Source: Cyanobacteria bacterium SZAS-4 (GTDB taxonomy: Bacteria > Cyanobacteriota > Vampirovibrionia > Obscuribacterales > Obscuribacteraceae). Taken from it: a stretch of DNA of 64,000 nucleotides. A model generated the notes under the pieces. It worked only from the letters and a program-made list of their open reading frames with translations. It had not been told where the DNA came from and did not search any database. Shown here in pieces: positions 1-9,260 of the stretch. Where the stretch lies: positions 124,001 to 188,000 of the forward strand of contig JAFEAT010000003.1 of NCBI GenBank assembly GCA_018266255.1, in the 5' to 3' direction. Made by a program: the position numbers and the translations under genes. The first letter of the stretch is position 1; each line of letters begins with the position of its first letter.

Positions 1-355
1 AGGAGTATAGTTGTCGCAAAAAATAAAACTGCTGTTTTAGATGGGCGATGTAGATGTTTCAAAAGGCGTGCTCTCAAAGATGAGTGATAATTATAATAGC
101 TTAATGAGCGGTGGCGATAGCCCGAGTGCCGCACTAGGTTTACCTCTTCAATTCTAGCCCCTTGCAAACTCTGTATGCTCACCACAAAATTGGAATCCAC
201 GACAGAGTCGGCGCTTAACCCTCCTGCACGTGGGTATAATGAAATTACCTTTAGATTTCTTCATAACTTTAGCCCTGATCAAGCGCTTGAGCATGTGTGG
301 CGGAACCCGGTAACCTGTATTTTGTACGAGTACGCTAAAAAACGATGGAGAAGAC
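1..355. other. Left-edge region without a convincing gene
   Basis: No recognisable gene. A 38-codon ATG frame (41-157, plus strand) has plausible amino acid composition but no clear Shine-Dalgarno and no recognisable family. Another frame is open from the window edge to a stop near 87 and could be the end of an upstream gene. A TATAAT hexamer at 235-240 could be the -10 element for the pseudopilin pair downstream, but its -35 is poor. Confidence 0.4.
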
Positions 356-829
356 ATGAAGTTTTATCGGAATAAAAAAGGGGGATCCGGCACTGTCGAA
401 TTAGCTCCCGCTTTAGTAGTTATTTTCATCGTCATACTTGTGCCAATGCTGGACTTGCTCTACCTTGGACTCGCTTACGCTTCCGGCTGGTATTGCAACC
501 ATCTCGTGGTCAGGGAAGTTGCATGCAGAGACCCCGCATCCTCCGGCGCTGCAGCCACCGCCGCTACTGCAGCTTGGGCAGGCACAGGGCTGGCTAAGTT
601 CATCGGCGCAGGCACTGGCGCGGTCGCCAACACAGTCACCTTCTTGAACAACGGAGTGCCTACCGCTCCCACACCGGGCAATCCGCCTACATCCTGCAGT
701 GTCGCTACTCAAGTGACTGTGCAACCATTTCTACCAATTCCATTTTTTATGGCAGTTGAAGGGTTGAACAAGCCAGTAATCTTCGGCTATTCAGCAGAAC
801 GTCCACAAGAAGAGAAGGGCATCCAATAG
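356..829 (+). CDS. TadE-like pseudopilin, pilus-assembly family
   Basis: 157-residue membrane-anchored protein of TadE/TadF type. The N-terminus is basic, then KKGG-SGTVE, then a hydrophobic segment (about residues 17-43). That gives a Gly before the presumed processing site and a Glu at +5 of the mature chain, as in type IV prepilins and Tad pseudopilins, which a prepilin peptidase trims. A GGAG precedes the ATG by about six bases. The rest is Ala/Thr/Pro-rich with a few Cys. In Tad systems TadE and TadF are minor pseudopilins needed for Flp pilus assembly. The next gene is a similar protein 23 bases downstream. No Tad ATPase, secretin or peptidase lies in this window. Family call is from topology and the G/E5 motif. 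Confidence 0.6.
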   Translation: MKFYRNKKGGSGTVELAPALVVIFIVILVPMLDLLYLGLAYASGWYCNHLVVREVACRDPASSGAAATAATAAWAGTGLAKFIGAGTGAVANTVTFLNNGVPTAPTPGNPPTSCSVATQVTVQPFLPIPFFMAVEGLNKPVIFGYSAERPQEEKGIQ

Positions 830-852
830 TTTTGGAAAGAGGTACTAGTTTT

Positions 853-1254
853 ATGTCGGTTAGAGCGCGAAAAACTAAAGGTAGTAGCATCGTAGAAACA
901 GCGGCTGGTCTGATTCTGCTCATTCCAATTGTTTTGTTCCTGGTTGATGTGGCCGCCATGGTGGTGGCGCAGACTGAGAATGACAAATTGGCAAAAGCCT
1001 GCGCTCGGGCCGCCGCTGAATTTCCATCGTCTAACCCAGGTCAGCAGAGCTCAGCGGCCATGGGCGTGTACAACAATCAGAGACGCTCGAGTTTGCTCAC
1101 ACCAACGTCTCTAAATACCACTAACGGTGGTGGTCTGGTCACATGTGCCACTACTATCACTTGCACATTGCCTGTACCCGTGCCATTCCTAGGCAATTCT
1201 TCTGTGGCATTCAATGCTAAAGCGACAGAGCCTATCGTGGGCGAATTGCCTTAA
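853..1254 (+). CDS. TadE/TadF-like pseudopilin, second of pair
   Basis: 133-residue protein with the architecture of its upstream neighbour: short basic head, KG-SSIVE (Gly then Glu at +5), one hydrophobic helix (about residues 14-36), then a Ser/Thr/Ala-rich exported domain with two Cys near the C-terminus. The frame is open from a TTG at 832, but GAAAGAGG at 835-842 lies about ten bases before the ATG at 853, so I take 853. It is probably co-transcribed with the TadE-like gene. Expected role is a minor pseudopilin of a Tad/Flp pilus or related secretion apparatus. It could instead be a generic TadE-domain surface protein. Confidence 0.6.
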   Translation: MSVRARKTKGSSIVETAAGLILLIPIVLFLVDVAAMVVAQTENDKLAKACARAAAEFPSSNPGQQSSAAMGVYNNQRRSSLLTPTSLNTTNGGGLVTCATTITCTLPVPVPFLGNSSVAFNAKATEPIVGELP

Positions 1255-1306
1255 TCAGCGTTTTTTGCACAGGAAGTCCTAATTATCTTCTGTTGAATTG
1301 CACGTT

Positions 1307-1798
1307 TTAGTGCGTCAGCACTTCACCGTTGATTTTAGGCACGAGTACGGTCGGCACTTTGGCGATTGCGGTATCTTCAATTGATACGAAACTGACTTCT
1401 GGCACAGTTTCCTGGGCTTTGCTGAAGATAGCTTTTTGATTTGTCTTGCTTGCGTCGAAGAGCACAACCGCAGCATAGGGTGCTTGCAGTTGCACAGCTG
1501 CTTTGATCGCACCTGGCACGGTGCCGATTCTTTTTTGAATTCCTAGCAGACAGGCTGCGCAACTCTTCCCGGTTATCTTGAAGTCGAGCCTGTGCAGAGC
1601 CTTAGCGTTGTACGACGGTGTTTTCGCATCTGGTGTGGTCGACACCAGAGCGGAACCACTTTTAGTCAGCTCTGTTCCAGCTTTTGTTTTTTGTGGTGCC
1701 GCCGCTGGTGCAGGCGCAGCAACTGCCATCACACTGTTCGCGCCCACGACACAGAGGGTAGCACCAACGAGCAATTTACCTGACTCGATTTTTCCCAT
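1307..1798 (-). CDS. Exported HMA-like heavy-metal-binding protein
   Basis: 163 residues from the ATG at 1798, which has AAGGA ten bases upstream; the frame is open further to 1843 without a ribosome site. An N-terminal signal-like segment ends in Ala-rich sequence. An Ala/Thr/Lys linker of about 50 residues follows. The C-terminal 90 residues carry KSCAACLLGIQKRI and then a VVLFDASKTN strand, resembling a heavy-metal-associated (ferredoxin-like) domain with a CxxC site. Such domains carry Cu(I), Hg(II) or similar ions (MerP, CopZ); an exported one would act outside the cytoplasmic membrane. No metal ATPase is adjacent. The canonical GMTCxxC loop is degenerate here (GKSCAAC), so metal and role are uncertain. 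Confidence 0.6.
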   Translation of the reverse strand: MGKIESGKLLVGATLCVVGANSVMAVAAPAPAAAPQKTKAGTELTKSGSALVSTTPDAKTPSYNAKALHRLDFKITGKSCAACLLGIQKRIGTVPGAIKAAVQLQAPYAAVVLFDASKTNQKAIFSKAQETVPEVSFVSIEDTAIAKVPTVLVPKINGEVLTH

Positions 1799-1874
1799 GC
1801 TGTTCAATTCCTTGCAGTGAATAACAATTTTAGTGTATCGCATAGCCTAATAGTGCGCTGGCCAGGCTCGATCG

Positions 1875-2963
1875 CTATTTCTTCTGACGTAAAGCGGCAG
1901 CAATTGATTCTTCATATGGCGGGCGCAGAACTCCGCATTCAGTGATGATGCCAGCAATCAATTTTGCCGGAGTGACATCAAAGGCTGGATTGTACACTTT
2001 GACGCCGTCCATACTTGTGTTCGTGCCGCCGAAGCTGGTGATTTCAGACCCGTGTCGTTCTTCAATCGGAATGCTTTTACCGGATTGAATGTGTGGATCG
2101 ATTGTCGAGATCGGCGCTGCTATGTAAAAAGGAACATTGTGGTAGTTTGCCACCACAGCCAAATTGTAAGTGCCGATTTTGTTGGCCGAATCGCCGTTGG
2201 CAGCGATTCTATCTGCACCAGTTATCACAATTTGTACCTTTCCGTCTGCCATCAAATGACCAGACATTGAGTCGCAAACGAGTGTGGCTGGAATTTTGTC
2301 TTGATGCAATTCCCACACAGTCAGCTTGGAGCCTTGATTTCTTGGTCTTGTCTCGTCTACGTAGACGCTCGGATTCAACCCTCTTAGAGCCGCAGAGCGA
2401 ATGACACCAAGAGCGGTGCCCCATCCACATGCCGCTAGAGAACCAGCGTTGCAGTGTGTCATTATCGCCGCGTCACGAGGCACTAATTCTGCGCCAAACT
2501 CGCTCAGTATGCGATTCGTTTCGATGTGTTCGTCTAGAATTCTTTTAGCGCATTCCATCGCCTTCTTGGCTATCGTTTGCAGATCAGGAAAGTCTTGACC
2601 GTGCTGTTCGATTTCTTGGAAGAGTTTGTCTGTCGCCCAGCGCAGGTTGACTGCAGTCGGACGCGTCGCTTGCAGACGCACTCGTGCCTCATCTAACTGC
2701 TTTAAGAATTCTGGTTTGGCAATACTCTGTTCACTCAATCTGACTGCTTCGCATGCCAGTCCAAATGCTGCTGCGACGCCAATTGATGGTGCTCCTCTCA
2801 CGACCATATCTGAAATGGCGAAGCACATGTCATCTAATGACGTTGCGTCAAACATCTCAAGCTTGAATGGCAAGTGGCGCTGGTCGACAAGCATCACACG
2901 TTCGCCATCTAGTACAAGTGGCAAAACACCGATATCAAGCTCTTGGGACGATTCAACTCTCAT
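1875..2963 (-). CDS. mtnA: S-methyl-5-thioribose-1-phosphate isomerase
   Basis: Methionine salvage enzyme that converts methylthioribose-1-phosphate to methylthioribulose-1-phosphate, of the eIF2B-alpha/beta/delta-like fold. The start at 2963 gives 362 residues, close to the family's usual length of about 350. The catalytic Cys lies in MTHCNAG (about residue 171) and the catalytic Asp in GADRIAANGD (about 251). RGAPSIGVAAAFG and NKIGTY are also typical. The frame stays open to 3038, but that extension would translate a palindromic repeat (2981-3030), so the shorter start is preferred. It lies downstream of ftsZ on the same strand. No other methionine-salvage gene is in the window. Confidence 0.95.
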   Translation of the reverse strand: MRVESSQELDIGVLPLVLDGERVMLVDQRHLPFKLEMFDATSLDDMCFAISDMVVRGAPSIGVAAAFGLACEAVRLSEQSIAKPEFLKQLDEARVRLQATRPTAVNLRWATDKLFQEIEQHGQDFPDLQTIAKKAMECAKRILDEHIETNRILSEFGAELVPRDAAIMTHCNAGSLAACGWGTALGVIRSAALRGLNPSVYVDETRPRNQGSKLTVWELHQDKIPATLVCDSMSGHLMADGKVQIVITGADRIAANGDSANKIGTYNLAVVANYHNVPFYIAAPISTIDPHIQSGKSIPIEERHGSEITSFGGTNTSMDGVKVYNPAFDVTPAKLIAGIITECGVLRPPYEESIAAALRQKK

Positions 2964-2980
2964 TTTCACTCTCACTCGAC

Positions 2981-3030
2981 GGAGCGTCGTTTTCCAAAAC
3001 GGCTGGGCCGCCGGCTTGCAAGCCGGCTCG
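2981..3030. repeat. REP-like double palindrome, copy 1
   Basis: Two palindromes in tandem after a GGAGCG start: an imperfect CGTTTTCCAAAACG (2988-3001) and a perfect 18-mer GCCGGCTTGCAAGCCGGC (3010-3027). The layout matches the copy at 29070-29120: GGAGC, palindrome, short GGG-containing spacer, palindrome, CTC. It sits between ftsZ and mtnA, just before the mtnA start. It may work as a repetitive extragenic palindrome that stabilises or ends the ftsZ transcript. Confidence 0.7.
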
Positions 3031-3080
3031 ACAAACATCCTCCGTTCCAGGTTGTATGTGCATAGGATATCCTAAGTTAA

Positions 3081-3109
3081 TGGCGCCGTGAGCAAAGCTT
3101 ACAGCGCCA
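3081..3109 (-). terminator. Hairpin downstream of ftsZ
   Basis: Inverted repeat with TGGCGC and GCGCCA arms and further imperfect pairing inside, starting about 25 bases after the ftsZ stop. There is no clear T-run, so it may be an mRNA 3'-end stabiliser rather than an intrinsic terminator. Confidence 0.35.
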
Positions 3110-3133
3110 TCAAAATTTATTGCAGATTCCGTC

Positions 3134-4294
3134 TTAGCGGCCGTTTCTAGCTCTCAAAAACTCAGGAATGTCGAGAAGATCTGAGGCGATCTTTTTGATT
3201 TCATCTTTACCGTTAGTGTTGGCTGGAGCGGCTGGTCGCTCTTGTGGCTGTTGTTGGATTTGTTGTCTGACTACAGGAGGTGTCGTTCTTGCAGTATGTG
3301 TTGGATAGGGTGGTTGTTGTGAAACCATGTCGAATCCGGTTGCAATTACTGTGATCAACACTTCGCCGTGCAGTCTGTCGTCCAGCACCGCACCGAAGAT
3401 GATGTTGGCATCGTCTGAGACTGCGGAGTAGATAACATTGGCTGCTTCTTGCACTTCGTGCAAGGTCAGGTCTGGACCGCCTGTGACGCTGAAGATAACT
3501 CCAGAGGCACCATCGATGGTGGTTTCGAGCAATGGGCTGTTGATCGCGTTGCGTGCTGCTTCAACTGCTCGGCCTTCGCCAGTGGCGCGACCTACACCCA
3601 TCAAGGCTGATCCTGCTGTTTGCATGACGGCTTTCACGTCTGCAAAGTCAACGTTGATCAAACCAGGCACTGTGATGATGTCAGAGATACCCTGTACACC
3701 TTGCATCAAGACTTTGTCGGCTTCGACGAATGCTTCTTGCATCGAGGCGCGGTGGTCGACAACTTCGAGCAATCGTTGGTTTGGAATAACGATCAGTGTG
3801 TCGACGCGTGACTTGATTTCATTGATTCCGTGGTCGGCTTGATTGCTGCGACGTTTTCCTTCGAAAAGGAATGGTCGAGAAACAACACCTACTGTCAATG
3901 CGCCTTGCTCTTTGGCAATTTCAGCAACGATTGGTGCGGCACCAGTTCCGGTACCACCACCCATACCAGCTGCGATGAAAACCATGTCAGCACCTTGTAA
4001 TGCTGCTGCGATGTCTTCGCGGCTTTCTTCAGCGGCTTTGGTGCCAACGCTTGGATTGCCGCCGGCTCCGAGTCCCCGAGTGAGCTTGCTACCGATTTGC
4101 AAGCGATTTTTCGCTGAGGCCAGGTCGAGGGCTTGAGCGTCTGTATTGCAAGACCAAAACTCAACTCCATTCAACCCTGCAGCGATCATTCTGTTTGTAG
4201 CATTGGAGCCTGCGCCACCAACACCAATTACTTTGATGTTAGCTTTGACTTCCAATCTGTTGTTCTTGTCGGTTTGTTCCGATCGATCAAGCAC
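3134..4294 (-). CDS. ftsZ: Cell division protein FtsZ
   Basis: Tubulin-like GTPase that forms the cytokinetic Z-ring. It carries the nucleotide-binding VGGAGSNA loop, the tubulin signature GGGTGTG (about residues 112-118), FEGKRR and the NVDFADVK T7-loop region. A Gln/Pro/Thr-rich linker follows, and the C-terminal tail [12 protein letters not shown] is the conserved peptide that binds FtsA-like anchors. I take the GTG at 4294, with GAGG ten bases upstream (386 residues). The frame is open to a TTG at 4402 with no ribosome site, so a longer N-terminus cannot be excluded. No ftsA, ftsQ or mur gene lies nearby, so this ftsZ is outside a classical dcw cluster. Confidence 0.95.
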   Translation of the reverse strand: MLDRSEQTDKNNRLEVKANIKVIGVGGAGSNATNRMIAAGLNGVEFWSCNTDAQALDLASAKNRLQIGSKLTRGLGAGGNPSVGTKAAEESREDIAAALQGADMVFIAAGMGGGTGTGAAPIVAEIAKEQGALTVGVVSRPFLFEGKRRSNQADHGINEIKSRVDTLIVIPNQRLLEVVDHRASMQEAFVEADKVLMQGVQGISDIITVPGLINVDFADVKAVMQTAGSALMGVGRATGEGRAVEAARNAINSPLLETTIDGASGVIFSVTGGPDLTLHEVQEAANVIYSAVSDDANIIFGAVLDDRLHGEVLITVIATGFDMVSQQPPYPTHTARTTPPVVRQQIQQQPQERPAAPANTNGKDEIKKIASDLLDIPEFLRARNGR

Positions 4295-4604
4295 AGCTCG
4301 TGAACCTCGTATGTAGGTCTTTAAATGGTTGTATATACAATCGATGTAAATTGGACTCCGCTTGTAAAAGCGCTTAACGAAGCGATAATTCGCTTGCGAC
4401 AAGTAATCCGTTTGTCATCGTTCCGGTAATGTTAGAGCGTATCTACCTTATTTGCAAGGTACTAAAGGCCTTATGTCTTTAAGCTTTTTACAGTAATAGA
4501 GCCCGCCGGAGATTACTGCGAAGAGTTGCCAGTACCCTGCAATAGAGCGCCAAAAGCTACCCCATAATGCCCTGCACGCACATATAAGAATTTGTTGACC
4601 CAAG

Positions 4605-5426
4605 CTACTTAGCTTTATCGGAGGCAGCTTGAATCTTCTGCAAAGTTGTTTTGCATTGTTTGTTGTCGGGCGCTAAATCGCAGGCCGTCTGTGCATATTT
4701 GATGGCTTCAGGAAATTTTCCGCTTGAAGCTGTGACGCCGGCCAAAATGCGAAATGCTTCAGGATTTTTCTTATCCAACTCAACACTCCGTTGCAAATGA
4801 ATGAGGGCGTTTTGCGTATCTTGCTTCATCGCATATGCAGTGCCTATATAAAAGAGGGCATCGGAATCATTTGGTGCCAGCGCGAGCGCTTTCTTCTCTT
4901 CTACTATCTGTCCGTCTAGATCGCCTTTCATTCCGAGCGACGCACCGAGGTCACGATGCGCGGCCGCATTCTGTCCGTTTAGTTTGATCGCCTGTCTGAA
5001 TTCGGCAATTGATTCTTCAGTTTTATTGTCTCGATTGAGCACCTGACCGAGCTTGTAATGAACATCTGAATTTTCTGGATCTAACTTAACGGCTTTGTTC
5101 AGCGCATCGAGTGAGCCTTTTACATCGTTTTTGCGAATCAATGTGCGCGCTAGACCCATATATCCTTCTGAATTCTCTGGGCTTAGTTTGATCGCCGCTT
5201 TGAATTGTTCTTCGGCGCCTGCAATGTCGCCTGATGTAAGAAATGCGCGACCCAGGCTGAGTCTGGTTTGTGGATTGTTCGGATTGGCCGCGATGCCTGC
5301 CTTAAAACGAATGATTGCATTTTGTATATCGTTCTCGTCTTGCGCGTTGGCTGCCATCACAACTGGTGATGCGAAGCCCATTACAAGCAGAGTTCCCAAC
5401 AATGCTTTTACCGGATCTAATTTCAT
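4605..5426 (-). CDS. Exported TPR-repeat protein
   Basis: 273 residues with an N-terminal signal peptide (hydrophobic core about 8-25, VMAANA near the cleavage site) followed by about six tetratricopeptide repeats covering almost the whole mature chain (motifs such as NPNNPQTRLSLGRAFL and DPENSDVHYKLGQVL). TPR arrays are protein-protein docking scaffolds. An exported one points to an envelope or periplasmic assembly role. It starts eight bases after the stop of another exported TPR protein, so the two form an operon and may have arisen by duplication. No catalytic domain is visible and the partner is unknown. Confidence 0.75.
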   Translation of the reverse strand: MKLDPVKALLGTLLVMGFASPVVMAANAQDENDIQNAIIRFKAGIAANPNNPQTRLSLGRAFLTSGDIAGAEEQFKAAIKLSPENSEGYMGLARTLIRKNDVKGSLDALNKAVKLDPENSDVHYKLGQVLNRDNKTEESIAEFRQAIKLNGQNAAAHRDLGASLGMKGDLDGQIVEEKKALALAPNDSDALFYIGTAYAMKQDTQNALIHLQRSVELDKKNPEAFRILAGVTASSGKFPEAIKYAQTACDLAPDNKQCKTTLQKIQAASDKAK

Positions 5427-5434
5427 TTTCTACA

Positions 5435-6328
5435 CTACCTCGTTGTGAACGCGCTTGGTAAAGAAGCGGTCTTTTGTTTGAGCAGATTGGTCAGTACTGC
5501 GCGACAGGCGGGATCTTTGGGATTGATTTGAATTGCCTTGCGATAGGCTTCCAATGAATCGCCTTTTTGCCCTAGCCCGTTATAAGCATCTCCGAGAGCC
5601 AAATAAGCCCAGTGGTTATTTGGAAACAACTGAATAGCACGCTTTTCAATTAAAGCAGCATTTTTGTAATCTTTCCTGGCCAGAAAACATTTACCAAGTC
5701 CCATATACGCAAGTGAGTTACTTGGCGCTAAAGCGATAGTTTTCTTATATGCATCAGCCGCTTGTTCGGTCTGTCCCTTCAACTGCAAGGCAACCGCCAG
5801 GTTGTAGATGGCTTCGACGCTCTTCGGTTGCGCTTTGACAATGATTGCGAATTGTTCGGCGGCCGCGTCTATATAACCAAGCTGTTCCAGGCAAATGCCG
5901 TAGTTGCCTCGCACTGCATTATCTGTCGGCACCATATCAAGTACCTGTTTCAGTTGACCGCCGGCCTCATCCCAATTGCCACGCTTCATAAGAATGACCG
6001 CAATCTCAGCGCGGGTTTCAGGATTTTTCGGATTCAATTTGAGCGCTTCGAAAAGAGTCGAAATAGCTCGATCCGATTCACCAGCGCGCGACAGTGCTTT
6101 GCCCAGCTCGAGCTGCGCTTCCGGGCTGTCAGGCTTCATTTCCACCGCCTGCTGATATGACGATATCGCTTGTGAATATGCTTTCTGATTACTGTAGGTT
6201 TTTCCCGCTTGCATAGCCTGGGCGAAATTGCCAAGCGGCACCGCCTGAGAAGGGGAAGACACGCCACCAATCAGCGCAAATAGCACTGAAGCGATTATTG
6301 GCAGGGAAGATTGAAAGCGATTTGGCAC
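5435..6328 (-). CDS. Exported TPR-repeat protein, operon partner
   Basis: 297 residues: signal peptide (hydrophobic about 8-28, SPSQA before the mature start), then about seven TPR units from residue 35 to 285 (for example KPDSPEAQLELGKAL, NPKNPETRAEIAVIL), and a short Ser/Thr tail. It is the first gene of a two-gene minus-strand operon with the TPR gene 8 bases downstream. It is divergent from the DUF445 gene, with 256 bases between that must hold both promoters. Likely an exported scaffold; no specific function can be read. Confidence 0.75.
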   Translation of the reverse strand: MPNRFQSSLPIIASVLFALIGGVSSPSQAVPLGNFAQAMQAGKTYSNQKAYSQAISSYQQAVEMKPDSPEAQLELGKALSRAGESDRAISTLFEALKLNPKNPETRAEIAVILMKRGNWDEAGGQLKQVLDMVPTDNAVRGNYGICLEQLGYIDAAAEQFAIIVKAQPKSVEAIYNLAVALQLKGQTEQAADAYKKTIALAPSNSLAYMGLGKCFLARKDYKNAALIEKRAIQLFPNNHWAYLALGDAYNGLGQKGDSLEAYRKAIQINPKDPACRAVLTNLLKQKTASLPSAFTTR

Positions 6329-6584
6329 GAAGTCATTATAGGAGAGCCGCTCAGCTTAAAGCGCTGATCTATTAGTAAGCCAATTTAAGTTGCTCACAGG
6401 CAAGATGAAACGTGCGTGTGCTGAACGATTTGGGCTTTTCTTGCGAAACAGTGGCAAAATAAAACCATCTTAAGTTGCCATTGCTAGTAAACTTCTTCTA
6501 TGGAACACCGTCATTACCTGTTCAAACCTGGTTGTCATCAGTCAAACGGCTCAGCTGCCAAAGACTAATCTCGGATAAGACTAA

Positions 6585-7850
6585 ATGAGTCTGGAAGCCC
6601 TATTCGCTAACCCACAAGTGATTTTTTGGAAAGTTCTATTTCCACCACTCGTGTATTCGTTCCACGGTTGGTTTGCTACAAGAATGGCTATCGCTGCTCT
6701 TTTCAGACCATACAATCCGGTCATGATCGGTTCTTACCAGCTACCGTTGACGCCTGGAATTTTTCCTAAACGCCGCAATAAGCTGGCAGAGTCTGTTGCC
6801 TCGACCGTGACCGATACCCTTTTGACGGCGACGGACATCAGAGCGCAAGCTGAAACACTCGTCACAGAGGCAAACATCTACACTTCAGTAGACATGTTTG
6901 TCGAGTCTGTTTTGAAAGAGTTTCGAGACACGACGAAACTTCACAGATTGGCATCAGACATTGCTGAACTGAGTCCGACGCTGTTGCAGCATCTGGTTTT
7001 ATCCACAATTGAAAGCGTAGAATCCGGGCGCGAACAAAAGGTTGCAGCAATCACAGAGAAAATTTTCGATCAAGTTATATTGAGCACGCGTATCAACTTG
7101 GATCAGGCTAACGAACTGGCCGCCTACATAATCGAAGCGTTTCTCACGCCGACTAAAGTGCGCAATGTGTTAGTGGCAGTGCTCAGCCCGCAAAATATCA
7201 ACGCTATCGACGAGTCGATTCAGGCTCACGCCGGCGGCCCTTACAAAATTCTAGCTCGCATAATCGGTGTCAAAAGAGTTTGCTACGAATGGCGTACTTT
7301 TCTGGAAAAAGAACCAGAGGAGTCGCAGAAAATCATCAATGATTTGATCAAACGATTTGGCATGAGGGATCAAATTGCTGTCCAGATAGCCAATTTTGAT
7401 ATGCGTTCGCTGCCCTTGCAAACGATTGCGCGATTTAAGCAAGACCTGGTCAAATTCGTGGAGACTTTTATCGTCGAACACAAAGCCGATTTGGTCGAAT
7501 CTGTAAAGCGTGTTGAAAACGAGGCAATGGGCACCGTGCGCTCAGCGATCGTGCGCTTCAATCCCGAATCGATTCCAGAAGCGTGGCTCAAAAGAGCGAA
7601 GCAAGACATTGCCACATTTGCCTACTCTTACTTGAAGCGAGAGCTTGGAGAACTGCTCGGCAAAGCAATTCCAGCGTTAGGAATGTATTCGCTGATTGCA
7701 CGCAAAATCGATCAGTTCAGCTCCCAGCAATTGGAAAATCTTGTTAAAAGAATTTGTGCAAAAGAACTGCTTTTGTTGGAATGGCTTGGCGGTGGCATCG
7801 GGCTGGGCATGGGACTGATTCAAATTGTGATCAATGCATGCGTACCTTAA
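6585..7850 (+). CDS. DUF445 family membrane protein
   Basis: 421 residues with the DUF445 hallmarks: an N-terminal membrane segment with the GWFATRMAIAALFRPY motif, LPLTPGIFPKRRNKLAESV (the conserved TPGIFPKR box), a long helical middle, and a C-terminal glycine-rich membrane helix (LGGGIGLGMGLIQ). The family (YheB/YjiN-like) has a membrane anchor at each end and an amphipathic helical core. Its biochemical role is not established; in Firmicutes a member is linked to the spore coat. It is followed by kinase 1 on the same strand after 159 bases. A small hairpin (GCATGA-GTTC-TCATGC, 7868-7883) sits just after the stop. Confidence 0.85.
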   Translation: MSLEALFANPQVIFWKVLFPPLVYSFHGWFATRMAIAALFRPYNPVMIGSYQLPLTPGIFPKRRNKLAESVASTVTDTLLTATDIRAQAETLVTEANIYTSVDMFVESVLKEFRDTTKLHRLASDIAELSPTLLQHLVLSTIESVESGREQKVAAITEKIFDQVILSTRINLDQANELAAYIIEAFLTPTKVRNVLVAVLSPQNINAIDESIQAHAGGPYKILARIIGVKRVCYEWRTFLEKEPEESQKIINDLIKRFGMRDQIAVQIANFDMRSLPLQTIARFKQDLVKFVETFIVEHKADLVESVKRVENEAMGTVRSAIVRFNPESIPEAWLKRAKQDIATFAYSYLKRELGELLGKAIPALGMYSLIARKIDQFSSQQLENLVKRICAKELLLLEWLGGGIGLGMGLIQIVINACVP

Positions 7851-8009
7851 GTGCGCATGGGCGATATGCATGAGTTCTCATGCGATAAAATCCAGGATTG
7901 TTCTTATCCGACATGGTATCGCACTTGGTGCAGAGATCTGCTCACCCAAATTGGGCCTGGCTAATTGAGCTTTTTCAAGTAATATTTGATTAGAGAGCGA
8001 AGGTTAAGG

Positions 8010-9260
8010 ATGAAAACCCGTCAACTAAAGCGGCTTCTAACCAGACCCATATTGATGACACCAGCCATTCAGCCAGTGCCCATGGCAAGCGGTCGCTTGC
8101 CCCGCTACAGAGTTTTCATCCCCTCCGACGCTAAAGATTTGCTCGTGGGCGCCCGCGTTGCCAATCGCTATTACGTGCTGTCAGTGCTCGGGCACGGTGG
8201 CATGAGCGTTGTCTACAAAGCAAGAGTGGTAGGCAAAAACTCCAAGATTGTCGCCTTGAAAACGTTGCGCACACAGGGGTTGAATGACGAATTGATCGTC
8301 AAGCGTTTTCAACGCGAAGCGGAACTTCTGAGCAAGCTCAATCATCCTCGCATCGTGCAAGTCTATGACTACGGCACTACAGTGCGGGGGCAACCTTACT
8401 TTGTCATGGACTATCTAACCGGGGTCAATCTCTCTGAACTGTTGAAGACGAAGGGCACGTTGAGCGTCGAGAAATTCCGCGACATTTTCTCTCAAGTCTG
8501 TGGCGCTGTAGACCATGCGCACCGTTGTGGAGTCATTCACAGAGATTTGAAACCAGGCAATATCATGCTCTGCAAGGCTGATGGACAGAGCGATTTTGTC
8601 AAGGTCGTGGATTTTGGTATTGCTAGATTCGAAGAAGAAGCGCAGCGGTTGACGAGACTTGGAGAAGTTTGGGGCAGTCCAATCTACATGAGCCCCGAGC
8701 AGTGCATGGGCGCGCCGCTTGATGCAAGGTCTGACATCTACTCGATCGGTGTCGTCATGTACGAGGCTTTGACCGGTCAGGTGCCATTTCTTGGCAGAAA
8801 CTACGTCGATACAATGACCCAGCAAATCAGCACACCGCCTCGTCCTCTCTCTGAAGTGCGCCCGGATTTGAATTTGTCGGCAAAAATCGACAGCATCGTC
8901 CTCAGAGCGCTGGCAAAGGAGCCTGATACGCGCTATCAAACGATGGCAGAATTGCGTGACGACATTGAAAAATCCATTTCAAGACCTTTGAAAATGGAAA
9001 AGTCTTACTCCGGCATGGCCGCTGTGCAACCTCCGAAGAATGCTCGCTCGATGAGAGCGACTGTGATCAAGCAAGAGCAACGATCGGAGTTGAAAAACAA
9101 AGTCGTTACAGTGGTACTAACTGTGGTGCTAATGGTAGCAGTCTTTTTCGGCTGGATGCGCTACCGCGAAACAATCGACAAGACGAAGCAAGGTATTGAA
9201 GAACATCAACTGCAGGGCAGCCCCTCTATTTTGAGACCAGCAGGTTTACCTGGACCTTAA
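8010..9260 (+). CDS. Ser/Thr protein kinase 1, one-pass membrane
   Basis: 416 residues from the ATG at 8010 (AAGG upstream). A Hanks-type kinase domain spans about residues 54-320: LGHGGMSVVYKA glycine loop, VALK (Lys84), HRDLKPGN catalytic loop (Asp179), VDFG (Asp201), activation segment ending GSPIYMSPEQC. A juxtamembrane stretch of about 45 residues follows, then one transmembrane helix (about 365-383) and only about 30 outer residues, so this kinase has no large sensor domain. All key catalytic residues are present. Its stop codon overlaps that of the convergent Gln/Pro-rich gene. PknB-like class; substrate unknown. Confidence 0.92.
   Translation: MKTRQLKRLLTRPILMTPAIQPVPMASGRLPRYRVFIPSDAKDLLVGARVANRYYVLSVLGHGGMSVVYKARVVGKNSKIVALKTLRTQGLNDELIVKRFQREAELLSKLNHPRIVQVYDYGTTVRGQPYFVMDYLTGVNLSELLKTKGTLSVEKFRDIFSQVCGAVDHAHRCGVIHRDLKPGNIMLCKADGQSDFVKVVDFGIARFEEEAQRLTRLGEVWGSPIYMSPEQCMGAPLDARSDIYSIGVVMYEALTGQVPFLGRNYVDTMTQQISTPPRPLSEVRPDLNLSAKIDSIVLRALAKEPDTRYQTMAELRDDIEKSISRPLKMEKSYSGMAAVQPPKNARSMRATVIKQEQRSELKNKVVTVVLTVVLMVAVFFGWMRYRETIDKTKQGIEEHQLQGSPSILRPAGLPGP

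Noticed and set aside
2964..3038. 25-residue N-terminal extension of MtnA
   Set aside because: It would translate the REP-like palindrome; the shorter start gives the normal length.
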